In this document: positions 1 to 8,197 of the stretch, piece by piece | How positions within the stretch are numbered: position 1 is the stretch's first letter | Layout: the number at the start of each line of letters is the position of its first letter | Origin: Streptomyces sp. NBC_00483 | GTDB taxonomy: Bacteria > Actinomycetota > Actinomycetes > Streptomycetales > Streptomycetaceae | NCBI RefSeq assembly: GCF_036013745.1 | Contig: NZ_CP107880.1 | Coordinates: 8,618,001 to 8,682,000, forward strand | Direction of reading: 5' to 3' | DNA length: 64,000 nucleotides | Position numbers and translations under genes: made by a program | Notes under the pieces: generated by a model | Told to the model about the DNA's origin: nothing | The model's database searches: none | What the model saw: the letters and a program-made list of their open reading frames with translations, nothing else

Positions 1-1
1 C

Positions 2-175
2 GATCTGCGGGCCATGTGCAGCAAGCTCGCCAACTGCGATGTGCGTTTCAAGGTCGAGGTGCCCAAGTCCGTGAAGGTGCTGCGCAACGGCCGCCCCACG
101 GATCTCAAGGGGGCCAAGAGCCAGGCTGCGGGCAGCCCGTCGCAGGCCGCCACCGCCATCCGGACTCGGGTGTAA
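2..175 (+). CDS. C-terminal tail of an unidentified protein (5' end outside window)
   Basis: The frame beginning at base 2 is open from the window edge to a TAA at 173-175, giving 57 residues. The segment has two cysteines near its start (MCSKLANC), a basic stretch, and an Ala/Ser/Gln-rich end that looks disordered. Codon choice is strongly G/C at third positions, so it is probably coding. It ends 13 bases before the ABC transporter ATPase gene and could belong to the same transcript. I do not recognise the family; the visible part is too short to assign a role. Confidence 0.6.
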   Translation, partial: DLRAMCSKLANCDVRFKVEVPKSVKVLRNGRPTDLKGAKSQAAGSPSQAATAIRTRV

Positions 176-188
176 GGGAGCCACCGGC

Positions 189-1112
189 ATGCTGGAACTC
201 ATCGACATCACGAAGGTCTACCGGGGCGGCAAGCGTGCCGTGGACGGGATGACCCTGCGCATGGAGAGCGGAATGGTCGGCCTGCTCGGCCCCAACGGCG
301 CCGGCAAGTCCTCGCTCATGCGGATCGCCTCCACCGTCACCCGCCCCACCAGCGGGCAGGTCGTGTTCAACGGCACCGACGTGGTGGCCAAACCGGACGT
401 GCTGCGTCAGGCCCTCGGCTACCTGCCGCAGGACTTCGGCGTCTACCCGAACCTGACCTCACGGGAGTTCCTCTCCTACCTGGCCGCGGCCAAGGGCCTG
501 TCCGCCCGCTCCGCACGCGCACGTATCGACGAACTTCTCCAACTGGTCAACCTGACAGAGGCAGTCAAACGACCCCTGGGCAAGTACTCCGGGGGCATGA
601 TGCGCCGCGTCGGCATCGCCCAGGCATTGCTCGCCGACCCGCAAGTGATCATTGTCGACGAGCCCACCGCGGGCCTCGACCCCGAAGAACGCGTCCGCTT
701 CCGCAACCTGCTCAGCGATCTGGCCGCGGACCGCGTGGTCATGCTCTCCACCCACATCGTCTCCGACGTCGAGTCGGTCGCCGCCGACATCGCGGTCGTC
801 GCACAGGGGCGGCTACTGCGCCGTGGCTCCCCCGAGGACCTCCTCGCCGCGGTGGACGGCTGGGTGTGGGACGTCCTCGTGGACCCGGCCGATGTCGCCG
901 CCGTACGGGAGCGTCACCTCGTCTCCCGGATGGTGCGCACCACCAGCGGTGTACGGGTGCGGCTGATCACTCATGTGCCGCCGTACGCCACGGCGCAGCC
1001 AGTCACTCCCGACCTTGAGGACGCCTATCTGGCGATCGTCAACCAAGTCGGCCCGAAGAGCAGCGAGTTCACCTCGCAGGACCGGACCGTGGACCTGAGG
1101 GGCGGCTGGTGA
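189..1112 (+). CDS. ABC-2 type exporter, ATP-binding subunit
   Basis: A 307-residue nucleotide-binding protein that would power the membrane partner encoded next. Walker A (GPNGAGKS) lies at about residues 34-41, the signature YSGGMMRRVGIAQAL at about 132-146 and Walker B (VIIVDEP) at about 154, followed by a D-loop and a switch histidine (LSTHI). The C-terminal 80 residues form the accessory region common to drug or lipid exporter ATPases. The start at 189 is preceded by a GGGAG ribosome site. Its stop overlaps the start of the permease gene, so the two are translationally coupled. The substrate cannot be told from the sequence. Confidence 0.93.
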   Translation: MLELIDITKVYRGGKRAVDGMTLRMESGMVGLLGPNGAGKSSLMRIASTVTRPTSGQVVFNGTDVVAKPDVLRQALGYLPQDFGVYPNLTSREFLSYLAAAKGLSARSARARIDELLQLVNLTEAVKRPLGKYSGGMMRRVGIAQALLADPQVIIVDEPTAGLDPEERVRFRNLLSDLAADRVVMLSTHIVSDVESVAADIAVVAQGRLLRRGSPEDLLAAVDGWVWDVLVDPADVAAVRERHLVSRMVRTTSGVRVRLITHVPPYATAQPVTPDLEDAYLAIVNQVGPKSSEFTSQDRTVDLRGGW

Positions 1113-2728
1113 TGGGTGCTCTCTTCCGGCTCGCGGCAGCCGACTTCTGGGACCGGGTGAGGCGCCCGGCGTACGCGGCGATCCTCTGCGCCGCGGTCGT
1201 TCTGGGCTACCTCGCAACGCCCGGCAAGGACGCCGGCTGGGTCGTGATGCAGATCGGCCGCTACCGAGGCGAGTACAACAGCGCCTACATCGGCATGGTC
1301 GTCGCCCTCGCGGGCGCGGTCTGGCTCTGTCTCGGTGGTTTCTATGTCGTACGCAATGCCATCTCCCGCGATGAGAGCACCGGTGTGGGACGGCTGCTCG
1401 CGGCCACCCCGATCAGCAACGCCACCTATCTCCTGGCGAAGTTCCTGAGCAGTGTGCTGGTCCTGGCCTCCATGCTGGGTGTGCTCGTGGTCACCGCGGT
1501 GGTCATGCAGCTGGCGCGTGGCGAGGTCCTGGCCATCGATCCCGTGGAACTGCTCAAGCCCTTCGTGCTGATCGCACTGCCCCTCATGGTGTTCACCGCG
1601 GCCGCGGCGCTCCTTTTCGAGACCATCCCGCTGCTGCGGGCGGGGCTCGGCAACATCCTCTGGTTCTTCATCTGGGCGTTCATCGCCATCGGCGGGCAGT
1701 CGCCCAACGCCCCGCTCGGCGGGATCGGTGTGCACGGCGTCGTGCAGTCGCTCGGCGGTGACATGAGGGCCCAGGGCATCGACCCCTCCAAGGTCGGCGA
1801 GTTCAGTCTCGGCCTGACCCTGGTGGACAAGCCGCTCGACACGTTCGTCTGGCACGGCTTCGGCCCCGATGCCGACTATCTGCTCTCGCGGTTCGCCCTG
1901 GTCCTGATCGCGGCAGCCCTTGTCCTCGTCCCGGCCTTGTGGTTCCCGCGCTTCGACCCGGCGCGCGGTCGTGAGGTGGCTGATCCGGCGCGGCAGAATC
2001 GTGCCGACGACTCCCGGACCTTCCCGGGCACCCCTGCCGTCGTCCTGTACGAGGAGCCCGGCGCCGCCGGCCCCGATGCCTTCGGTGGCGTCCCCAAGAC
2101 GCCGGTCAAGCGCGGGAACGGGGCCCTGCGCCTGCTGTTCGGGGAGGTGCGCATCCTGATCCAGGGCGTTCCGCTCTGGTGGTGGGGCGGAGTCCTCGCA
2201 CTCGCCGCGATCTCCCAGATGATCACCCCCGCGACGGGCGTCGCCAGGTTCCTGCTGCCGATGTGCTGGATCTGGCCCGTGCTGATCTGGTCCCGGCTCG
2301 GCACCCAGCGCCATGAATCCGGGGTCGAGGCGATCCTCGGCGCCTACCCCACAGCCCGTCGCCGCATCGCCTCCGAGTGGGCAGCAGGCTTCCTGCTCAC
2401 CGCGGTCGCGGGCATCGGACCGGCCGTGCGGATGGCCACCGGATCGGACACCACGGGCCTCTTCCACTGGTTCCTCGGCGCGTTGTTCATTCCCTCCTTC
2501 GCTCTGGTCCTCGGCACGCTCAGCCGTACCCACCGCCTCTTCCAGGCCGCCTATCTGCCCCTCTGGTACGGCACGGTCAACGGCATCACGCCGCTCGACT
2601 TCATGGGCGCCCTCCGCGGGCCCGACGGAGTGCCGGTCGGCATGTCCCCGGGCCTGCTCATCGGCAGCACCGCGGTGATGCTCGCCATCGTCTTCGCCTC
2701 GAGCGCGGCCCGACGCGCGGCTTCGTGA
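1109..2728 (+). CDS. ABC-2 type exporter, permease subunit
   Basis: A 539-residue integral membrane protein with around ten hydrophobic segments in two blocks, separated by a polar stretch of roughly 60 residues (about 285-345). This two-block form fits large ABC-2 permeases that carry both halves in one chain. Translation can start at GTG 1109, overlapping the ATPase stop, or at ATG 1112; both give nearly the same protein. Together with the upstream ATPase it makes a complete exporter. A strong hairpin follows 30 bases after the stop, so the operon ends here. The substrate is unknown. Confidence 0.85.
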   Translation: MMGALFRLAAADFWDRVRRPAYAAILCAAVVLGYLATPGKDAGWVVMQIGRYRGEYNSAYIGMVVALAGAVWLCLGGFYVVRNAISRDESTGVGRLLAATPISNATYLLAKFLSSVLVLASMLGVLVVTAVVMQLARGEVLAIDPVELLKPFVLIALPLMVFTAAAALLFETIPLLRAGLGNILWFFIWAFIAIGGQSPNAPLGGIGVHGVVQSLGGDMRAQGIDPSKVGEFSLGLTLVDKPLDTFVWHGFGPDADYLLSRFALVLIAAALVLVPALWFPRFDPARGREVADPARQNRADDSRTFPGTPAVVLYEEPGAAGPDAFGGVPKTPVKRGNGALRLLFGEVRILIQGVPLWWWGGVLALAAISQMITPATGVARFLLPMCWIWPVLIWSRLGTQRHESGVEAILGAYPTARRRIASEWAAGFLLTAVAGIGPAVRMATGSDTTGLFHWFLGALFIPSFALVLGTLSRTHRLFQAAYLPLWYGTVNGITPLDFMGALRGPDGVPVGMSPGLLIGSTAVMLAIVFASSAARRAAS

Positions 2729-2759
2729 CGTCCGGAACTGCTCGGGCACCGCACAAAAG

Positions 2760-2798
2760 CCGGCCGGGGCCGCCCTTTTGCAGGGCGGCCCCGGCCGG
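2760..2798 (+). terminator. Strong hairpin terminator after the exporter operon
   Basis: A perfect 16-bp inverted repeat (2760-2775 and 2783-2798) with a 7-base loop TTTTGCA. It lies 31 bases beyond the permease stop, the normal place for a Streptomyces terminator, which usually lacks a U tract. Confidence 0.85.
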
Positions 2799-2871
2799 TG
2801 CACCGGAGGCCCGATCGCTCTGTGGTGCACGTGCGGGGTACCACCCCTGCGCCCACGGCACTTTGCTGTCC

Positions 2872-3072
2872 CTAGGACTTGAGTGCGGCGCGCAGGCGCT
2901 CCGCGTAGGCGCGGCGGCGTTCGGCGGGGAGCGCGTCGGGCTGCGGAGCCGAAGCGTAGAGATCGTCGCCGGGGTAGCGAGGGAAGAGGTGTTGGTGGAA
3001 ATGCCAGACGGTTTGGCCGCCGGCGGGCTCGTTCTGCTGGCGAGTGGAGACGCCCGCACAGTCGTATTCGGG
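2872..3072 (-). pseudogene. Truncated HIT-family hydrolase (3' part only)
   Basis: The minus strand encodes about 66 residues that match the C-terminal half of HIT (histidine triad) proteins: the segment GVSTRQQNEPAGGQ is followed by the triad HFHQHLFPRY and a short C-terminal tail ending in TAG at 2872-2874. A full HIT protein has roughly 60-80 residues before this. Here the reading frame upstream of about 3072 loses all similarity and no start codon or ribosome site is in a sensible place. The 5' half was therefore probably deleted, perhaps when the neighbouring sugar operon arrived. The substrate-binding and catalytic histidines are intact, but the fold is incomplete. Confidence 0.65.
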
Positions 3073-3210
3073 CTCCAGGTTCGGTGACTGACCAGCAGCC
3101 AGGAGCAGCGCCAAGCCGCGCCCGTCGGAACACGCCTCGTCGACGCCAAGCCCGCAGCCCCAGCACACCGTCCCAAGCCACCCTTGTCCCCGCCCACCCA
3201 TTCCGATACC

Positions 3211-3240
3211 GTATTTATTAAAGCCGGTTTCCATAAGGGG
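3211..3240 (+). promoter_or_regulatory. AT-rich promoter/operator region of the ROK operon
   Basis: The segment GTATTTATTAAAG (3211-3223) is strikingly A/T-rich in a 70% GC background and sits just before the ROK gene. It is followed by AAGGGG at 3235-3240. ROK repressors commonly bind A/T-rich sites of the TTTATTAAA kind, so this may be both promoter and autoregulatory operator. The operator role is inference. Confidence 0.35.
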
Positions 3241-4428
3241 ATGGGGGCGATGGACACCGCGATGGACACTGCACGGGAGGCCGTTCAGGCGGAGCGGGCG
3301 GCGAATCAGGTTGCGTGTCTGGGGGTGTTGGCCGAGGCCGATGGGGCGCGCACGATCGGTGTGATCAGTGAGGCCACCGGCCTGTCGCGGCCGACGGTGG
3401 GTGCCGTTCTCGACGACCTCGTCGACCTCGGAATGGTCGAGGGTGTCAGCGCTGCGACGGCAGGGCCCGGCCGGCCTGCCCGTGCTTTTCGGTTCGCGCG
3501 TGAGGGCGGCCTTGTCGCCGGGGTCGACCTGGGGCCCCGAGGGGCGCGCGCGGTCATCTGTGACCTGTCCGGTCGCCGGGCCGGTTACGCGGAAGTGCCG
3601 CCCCACAAGCACGCCGACCTCGCGTTGATTTCGCGCGCGCTCGACGCCGCGGCCGGTTCGTCCGACCTTGACCACGACCTCGGACGGCTGCGTGCGGTCG
3701 GTGTCGCGCTGCCCGGTGTCGTCGAGACGGACGGGCGGCTGCGTGCCAGTCTCGCGCTGCCGGACCTGGTCGGTCTGCCGGTCGCGGAGCTGCTGGCGAA
3801 GGACCTCGGCCGGCCCGTGGTCGTGGACAACGACATCAAGCTGGCCGGTCTCGCGGAGCAGCGCGCGGGCGCGGGCCGCGGATATTCCGATGTCGTCTAT
3901 CTGCAGATCGGTCACCGGCTGTCCGTGTCGGTCGTGTTGGACGGTTCGATCCGGCAGGGCAGTCATCGCCTCGCGGGCGAACTCGGTGCGCAGCGCGGCA
4001 TGCGCTGGACGCGGAACGCGCGGCGAGGGCAGTTGGTCTGGTCGTCGCGCCCGACGAGCGCGCAGGTGCTGAGCGCCGCCGCCGCGGGCGACGCCGACGC
4101 GCAGGCCGAAGTCGAGGACTTCTGCGCGCAGATCGCCGAGCGGGTCGCGACCGTGCTGCTGGTGGTCGACCCCGAGGTCGTGGTCGTGCGGGGCGGCGCG
4201 GCGAAGGACGTAGGAGCGCTGCTGCGGCCGCTCGAAGCCGCGATCGAGAAGGAGTTGGTCTTTCCCGAGCGTCCGTCGTTCGTCGCGTCCGGTCTGGGGC
4301 GCGAGGCAGTGGTGCTCGGTGCCGTCGGCAACGCGTTCGACCAGTGCGGTTCGGAGATCTACGGAGTCCACGGCTATCCCAGCCCATGGGCCCGCATCAC
4401 ACACGACGTGGAGGGGATCACCAAGTGA
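3241..4428 (+). CDS. ROK-family transcriptional regulator
   Basis: A 395-residue regulator with an N-terminal winged helix-turn-helix (about residues 20-75, including ISEATGLSRPTVGAVLDDL) and a C-terminal ROK sugar-kinase-like domain beginning with GLVAGVDLGPRGARAVICDL. The ATG at 3241 is chosen because AAGGGG precedes it; an in-frame GTG at 3184 would add 19 uncharged, unlikely residues, and ATG 3250 is an alternative. The kinase-like domain keeps VVDNDI and the glycine turns, but the usual zinc-binding cysteine cluster after the GELG motif is missing (here GELGAQRGMRW). It is coupled to the next two genes and probably controls them in response to a sugar. Confidence 0.88.
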   Translation: MGAMDTAMDTAREAVQAERAANQVACLGVLAEADGARTIGVISEATGLSRPTVGAVLDDLVDLGMVEGVSAATAGPGRPARAFRFAREGGLVAGVDLGPRGARAVICDLSGRRAGYAEVPPHKHADLALISRALDAAAGSSDLDHDLGRLRAVGVALPGVVETDGRLRASLALPDLVGLPVAELLAKDLGRPVVVDNDIKLAGLAEQRAGAGRGYSDVVYLQIGHRLSVSVVLDGSIRQGSHRLAGELGAQRGMRWTRNARRGQLVWSSRPTSAQVLSAAAAGDADAQAEVEDFCAQIAERVATVLLVVDPEVVVVRGGAAKDVGALLRPLEAAIEKELVFPERPSFVASGLGREAVVLGAVGNAFDQCGSEIYGVHGYPSPWARITHDVEGITK

Positions 4429-5270
4429 AGCTCGGAGTCAGTTCGTACTGCTTCCGCCAGCTCCTGAGCAGCGGCGAGATGGACCTGATCGGTGTTCTGG
4501 ACTGGGTCGCGGCCTCGCGGGCCGGGCACATCGAGATCGCCGCGACGGACGGGGCGTACTACCTGGAGAACGAACGCGTCGTACGTGACACGGCGAAGCA
4601 TGCCGAGGAAGTCGGCGTACCGATCGTCAATTACCTGGTGAGCGGCGATCTGAGGGAGGGCGACGGCAAGGAAGTCGACCTGCTGCGGCGGCAGTTGGAC
4701 GTCGCGCAGCGCTTCGGCGCCGGGATCTTCCGGCACGACGTCGCACCGTGGGCATGGCGTGAGCGGGACCCGGGGGAGTTCGAGTCGACCTTCGAGAAGG
4801 TCGTCGAAGGCTGCCGCGCGGTCGCCGACCACGCGGCGGAGCTCGGCATGGTGTCGACCATCGAGAACCACGGCTTCTTCATGAACGGCAGCGACCGTCT
4901 CGCCCGGCTCGTGCACGCCGTGGACCGTCCGAACTTCCGCGTCACGCTCGACCTCGGCAACGGCCTGTGCGTCGGCGAGGTACCGGGGAAGACCGCCGCC
5001 GGCCTGATCGACGTGGCGGCGTCCATCGGCGTGAAGGACTTCCACATTCGCCGCTCCGCGGGGGAGGGCTGGCTGAAGACGCTCGCCGGCGACTACCTCC
5101 TCGGCACCGTCTCGGGCCACGGCGACGTCGATCTGCCCGGCCTCCTTGCCCTGGTCGCCACGAAGCCCGACGTGCCGGTGAGCCTGGAATTCGAGGGCAT
5201 GGAAGCGCCACTGCCCGCCATCGAGCACTCCCTTGCGAACATTCTTCGACTGACGGAAGGCGTGGCCTGA
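4425..5270 (+). CDS. Sugar phosphate isomerase/epimerase (TIM barrel, AP-endonuclease-2 type)
   Basis: A 281-residue protein beginning KLGVSSYCF and containing the metal-ligand pattern of the xylose isomerase-like TIM-barrel family: a Glu in STIENHGF, an Asp in TLDLGN, a DFHIRR segment and a final Glu in VSLEFEGME. GTG 4425 overlaps the stop of the ROK gene (GTGA) and has GAGGGG ten bases upstream, so it is preferred over the in-frame ATG at 4344, which would overlap the regulator by 85 bases. It probably isomerises or epimerises a sugar or inositol-type intermediate, working with the dehydrogenase encoded two bases downstream. The exact substrate is not visible. Confidence 0.85.
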   Translation: MKLGVSSYCFRQLLSSGEMDLIGVLDWVAASRAGHIEIAATDGAYYLENERVVRDTAKHAEEVGVPIVNYLVSGDLREGDGKEVDLLRRQLDVAQRFGAGIFRHDVAPWAWRERDPGEFESTFEKVVEGCRAVADHAAELGMVSTIENHGFFMNGSDRLARLVHAVDRPNFRVTLDLGNGLCVGEVPGKTAAGLIDVAASIGVKDFHIRRSAGEGWLKTLAGDYLLGTVSGHGDVDLPGLLALVATKPDVPVSLEFEGMEAPLPAIEHSLANILRLTEGVA

Positions 5271-5271
5271 C

Positions 5272-6327
5272 ATGACGACCCGTATCGCAGTGATCGGCCT
5301 CGGGGCCATCGCCACCGAGCACTTGAGTGCCTACCAGAAGAACGACCAGGCCGAGCTGGTCGCCGTGTGCGACATCGACCCGGAGCGGGCAAAGGCCCGG
5401 GCCGAGCAGTTCGACGTGGAGCGGGCCACGACCGACGTCGAGGAGATCCTCTCCGACCCGGACGTGGACGCCGTGAGTGTCTGCGTGCCGAACACCCTGC
5501 ATGCCCCCATCGCCGAAGCGGCGCTGCGGGCCGGGAAGAACGTACTGATCGAGAAGCCGATGACGGTCACCGTCGCCGAGGCCGAGTCGCTGGTCCGGGC
5601 CGTCGAGGAGACCGGACAGGCACTACAGATCGGCTACGTACGCCGGTTCGCGCCGAACGCGCTGGTGACGAAGCGGTTCCTGGACGCGGGCGAGTTCGGT
5701 GACATCTACGCCGCACGCGCCACGCTGCTGCGCGCCGCCGGGAACCCGGGTGGGTGGTTCGGCGACGTGGAGCTGTCGGGCGGCGGTCCGCTGATCGACC
5801 TGGGCGTCCACATCATCGACCTGTGCTGGTACCTGATGGGCAGGCCGAAGGCGGTGTCCGCGTCCGGTGTCACGTTCGCGCCGCTGGGTGCGCGCGACAA
5901 CATTCAGAACCTCAAGCGGTACCGCGCCGCATCGGCGGCCCGGCCCAACACCGTGGAGGACTACGTCACCGCGCAGCTCCGCTTCGAGGACGGTCAGGTG
6001 CTCGATGTGGACACGTCGTACTCGCTGCACGCGCGCAACGAGATCAGTGTGCGCATCCACGGTGACAAGGGTGGCGCGGAGATCGAGCCCGAACTGCTGA
6101 TGCTCACCGAGCGGCACGACACACTCCTGCATGTGCGGCCGCAGATCGACTCGCTCGGCTTCGACTTCAAGGTCGGGTTCGCCAACCAGATCGACCACTT
6201 CCTGCGGATCTGCCGGGGCGAGATTCCGGCCGATGCCACCGCGGAACAGGGCCTGGAGATGGCCCGCATGCTGAGCGCGGTCTACGAGTCGGCGAAGAGC
6301 GGCGCCGAGGTGAAGATCGAGCGCTGA
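5272..6327 (+). CDS. Gfo/Idh/MocA-family NAD(P)-dependent oxidoreductase
   Basis: A 351-residue dehydrogenase. The N-terminal Rossmann fold shows IAVIGLGAIATEH (about residues 4-16). The family EKP motif (VLIEKPMTV, about 94-102) is present, and GGGPLIDLGVHIIDLCWY supplies the catalytic Asp/His pair in the C-terminal domain. It lies one base after the isomerase gene in the same transcription unit, which ends at a hairpin. Family members oxidise sugars, inositols or sugar acids. The pairing with a TIM-barrel isomerase suggests a short sugar or inositol catabolic route controlled by the ROK protein; this is inference. Confidence 0.9.
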   Translation: MTTRIAVIGLGAIATEHLSAYQKNDQAELVAVCDIDPERAKARAEQFDVERATTDVEEILSDPDVDAVSVCVPNTLHAPIAEAALRAGKNVLIEKPMTVTVAEAESLVRAVEETGQALQIGYVRRFAPNALVTKRFLDAGEFGDIYAARATLLRAAGNPGGWFGDVELSGGGPLIDLGVHIIDLCWYLMGRPKAVSASGVTFAPLGARDNIQNLKRYRAASAARPNTVEDYVTAQLRFEDGQVLDVDTSYSLHARNEISVRIHGDKGGAEIEPELLMLTERHDTLLHVRPQIDSLGFDFKVGFANQIDHFLRICRGEIPADATAEQGLEMARMLSAVYESAKSGAEVKIER

Positions 6328-6338
6328 CCTGGCCGATT

Positions 6339-6372
6339 CAGTTGCCCGGGATCGCCCCGTCCCGGGCAACTG
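6339..6372 (+). terminator. Hairpin terminator after the ROK operon
   Basis: A perfect 12-bp inverted repeat (CAGTTGCCCGGG at 6339-6350 and its complement at 6361-6372) with a 10-base loop, starting 12 bases after the dehydrogenase stop. Confidence 0.85.
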
Positions 6373-6489
6373 GCATGCCTTCGCCGTTCCTTGGCGGCCG
6401 CCCGGAACCGACTGCACCACCTGCGTCGGCCGGTGCGCCAGATGCACGGTCTGCAACGCGGATCACAGTTCAGTCGCCACTTCCAAAGG

Positions 6490-6499
6490 GGTCTAGACC
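6490..6499. promoter_or_regulatory. DasR-like (dre) palindrome upstream of sugar ABC importer
   Basis: GGTCTAGACC is a perfect 10-bp palindrome, 84 bases before the binding-protein start. It equals the core of the known DasR responsive element (consensus around TGGTCTAGACCA), although the flanking bases differ (GGGGTCTAGACCTC). DasR is the GntR-type repressor of N-acetylglucosamine and chitin uptake in Streptomyces. If functional, the importer would belong to that regulon; other GntR proteins use similar palindromes. Confidence 0.55.
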
Positions 6500-6583
6500 T
6501 CCTGGTGAGAACGTGGTGAGAATCTGCGTGCTCACGGGCAACAACACTTCCCTGCTGTACTGCTGCAAGAGGAGCCACCACCC

Positions 6584-7882
6584 ATGAACCGACGCGTCAT
6601 CGCAGCCACCAGCACCGCCCTGGCACTGGGGCTCACCGCTACCGCCTGTGGAGGGGGTGGCTCGGAGGCCGACGGCGGGACCGACGGCAAGGGCAGGACG
6701 CTCAGCGTGTGGGTCATGGAGGGGACCAACCCCGACGCGAAGCCCTTCTTCAAGGAGGCCTCCGCCGCTTTCGAGAAGAAGACCGGCGCCAAGGTCAAGG
6801 TCGAGTACCAGCAGTGGGCCAGCGCCCAGCGGAAGTTCACCACCGCGATCGAGGGCGGTGCCGATCAGGTGCCCGACGTCGCGGAGGTCGGCACCACCTG
6901 GGTTCCCGGCTTCGCGGACAAGGGGGCGCTCGTCGACGTCTCCAAGGAGGTCGAGAAGGCCGGCCTGTCCGACGACCTCGTCCCCGCCCTCAAGGACGCG
7001 GGCACCCTGGACGGCAAGCAGTACGGCATGCCCTGGTACGCGGGAGTCCGCTCGATCGTCTACCGCAAGGACATCTTCAAGAAGCACAACATCAAGCCCC
7101 CGACCAACTGGAAGGAGCTGCGCTCGGCCGCCAAGACCCTGAAGAAGGACGAGCCGAAGATGATCGCCTTCCCCGTCGCCAGCGGCGCGGAAATGTTCAC
7201 AACTCCCTTCATCTGGGGCGCGGGTGGCGAACTCGCCGTGGAAAAGGGCGGTAAGTGGAAGTCGGCCATCAACTCGAAGAAGTCCGTCGAGGGCATCACC
7301 GCCTACACCGACCTCGCCCTCAAGGACAAGGTGTCCCCGGCCAAGGTCAACACCTGGACAGAGAAGGAGGTCGGCGACGCCTGGAACAAGGGCGAGGTCG
7401 CCATGTCCCTCTCCGGCAACTGGACCCCGAAGGCCTTTGCCGAGGCCAACCCCGACCTCAAGGGCAACCTCGGCGCCATTCCGATCCCCGGCCAGAACGG
7501 CGGCATGTCCCCGTCGTTCCTCGGCGGCTCCTACCTCTCCGCGTTCAAGACGGACAAGCAGGCGCTGTCGTGGGAGTTCATCAAGCTCCTCACCACCGGC
7601 AAGTTCGCCAAGAAGTGGGCCGAGCAGAGCAGCTACCTGCCGCCCACCAACAGCGACCTCGACAAGATGCCCGACAAGGACGACGCGCTGGTCAAGCCGT
7701 TCGTCAAGCAGTTCAAGGACGGCGGCGCGAGCGTGCCCAAGGCCAAGTCGTACACCGAGATCCAGGCCACCCAGGTCATCCCGAAGATGGTCCAGTCGAT
7801 CCTCGCCGGCAAGGCCACGCCGCAGCAGGCGGCCGACAAGGCGGCCAAGGAAATGGACGCCATCTTCGCGCAGGGCGAGTGA
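6584..7882 (+). CDS. Sugar ABC importer, extracellular solute-binding lipoprotein
   Basis: A 432-residue family-1 solute-binding protein. It has a signal peptide with a lipobox-like end (TATAC, Cys at residue 22) followed by a Gly/Ser linker. The body holds typical landmarks: LSVWVMEGTNPDAKPFF, a PDVAEVGTTW segment, GMPWYAGVRSIVYRKD, and WNKGEVAMSLSGNW. It would capture a sugar at the cell surface for the permeases at 9469-11300. An IS110 element now lies between this gene and its permeases. There is no ATPase gene nearby, so the shared sugar-transport ATPase MsiK known in Streptomyces would be needed. The DasR-like site makes chitobiose or N-acetylglucosamine a candidate substrate, unproven. 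Confidence 0.9.
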   Translation: MNRRVIAATSTALALGLTATACGGGGSEADGGTDGKGRTLSVWVMEGTNPDAKPFFKEASAAFEKKTGAKVKVEYQQWASAQRKFTTAIEGGADQVPDVAEVGTTWVPGFADKGALVDVSKEVEKAGLSDDLVPALKDAGTLDGKQYGMPWYAGVRSIVYRKDIFKKHNIKPPTNWKELRSAAKTLKKDEPKMIAFPVASGAEMFTTPFIWGAGGELAVEKGGKWKSAINSKKSVEGITAYTDLALKDKVSPAKVNTWTEKEVGDAWNKGEVAMSLSGNWTPKAFAEANPDLKGNLGAIPIPGQNGGMSPSFLGGSYLSAFKTDKQALSWEFIKLLTTGKFAKKWAEQSSYLPPTNSDLDKMPDKDDALVKPFVKQFKDGGASVPKAKSYTEIQATQVIPKMVQSILAGKATPQQAADKAAKEMDAIFAQGE

Positions 7883-7935
7883 CACTCACGGTCGCACGGC
7901 CGAGCGGTGGGTAACTCCCACGCCGCACCCCTCAA

Positions 7936-8197
7936 TCCCCCGTTATGTTTTCTGCGGTCCTGCAAGAGGGCCGCTGGCCTCCGGGCCCGGCATGACTGTG
8001 TCCCCCTGTCCAAGATGACCTGGGGGGTGGTGTTCACCGGGCCCGAGAGGTGCCGTCGGAGACGCTGATAAGAGGCCCGACCACCGTCCGGTCCGGCGCA
8101 ATGCCGAGACAGTTCACGGACGGCAGGTCTGCATAACGTGGATGCGCGAGAACGACACCGACGCCAAGGCCAGCCGCACCAAAGGAGTTGAAGCACG
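7936..8197 (+). ncRNA. Candidate bridge RNA region of the IS110 element
   Basis: About 260 non-coding bases precede the transposase inside the element. IS110-group elements are known to encode a structured guide (bridge) RNA in this 5' non-coding end, with loops that pair to target and donor DNA. Short stems are visible, such as CCCCC (8002-8006) facing GGGGG (from 8022) with a 15-base loop and GGGCC/GGCCC-type pairings near 7970-7990. I could not fold the region or match its loops to the flanks, so this is placement by family knowledge. Confidence 0.4.

Noticed and set aside
1025..3181. A 718-codon minus-strand open frame opposite the ABC permease
   Set aside because: Shadow of the permease gene; its composition is the complement of a membrane protein and it lacks a plausible ribosome site.
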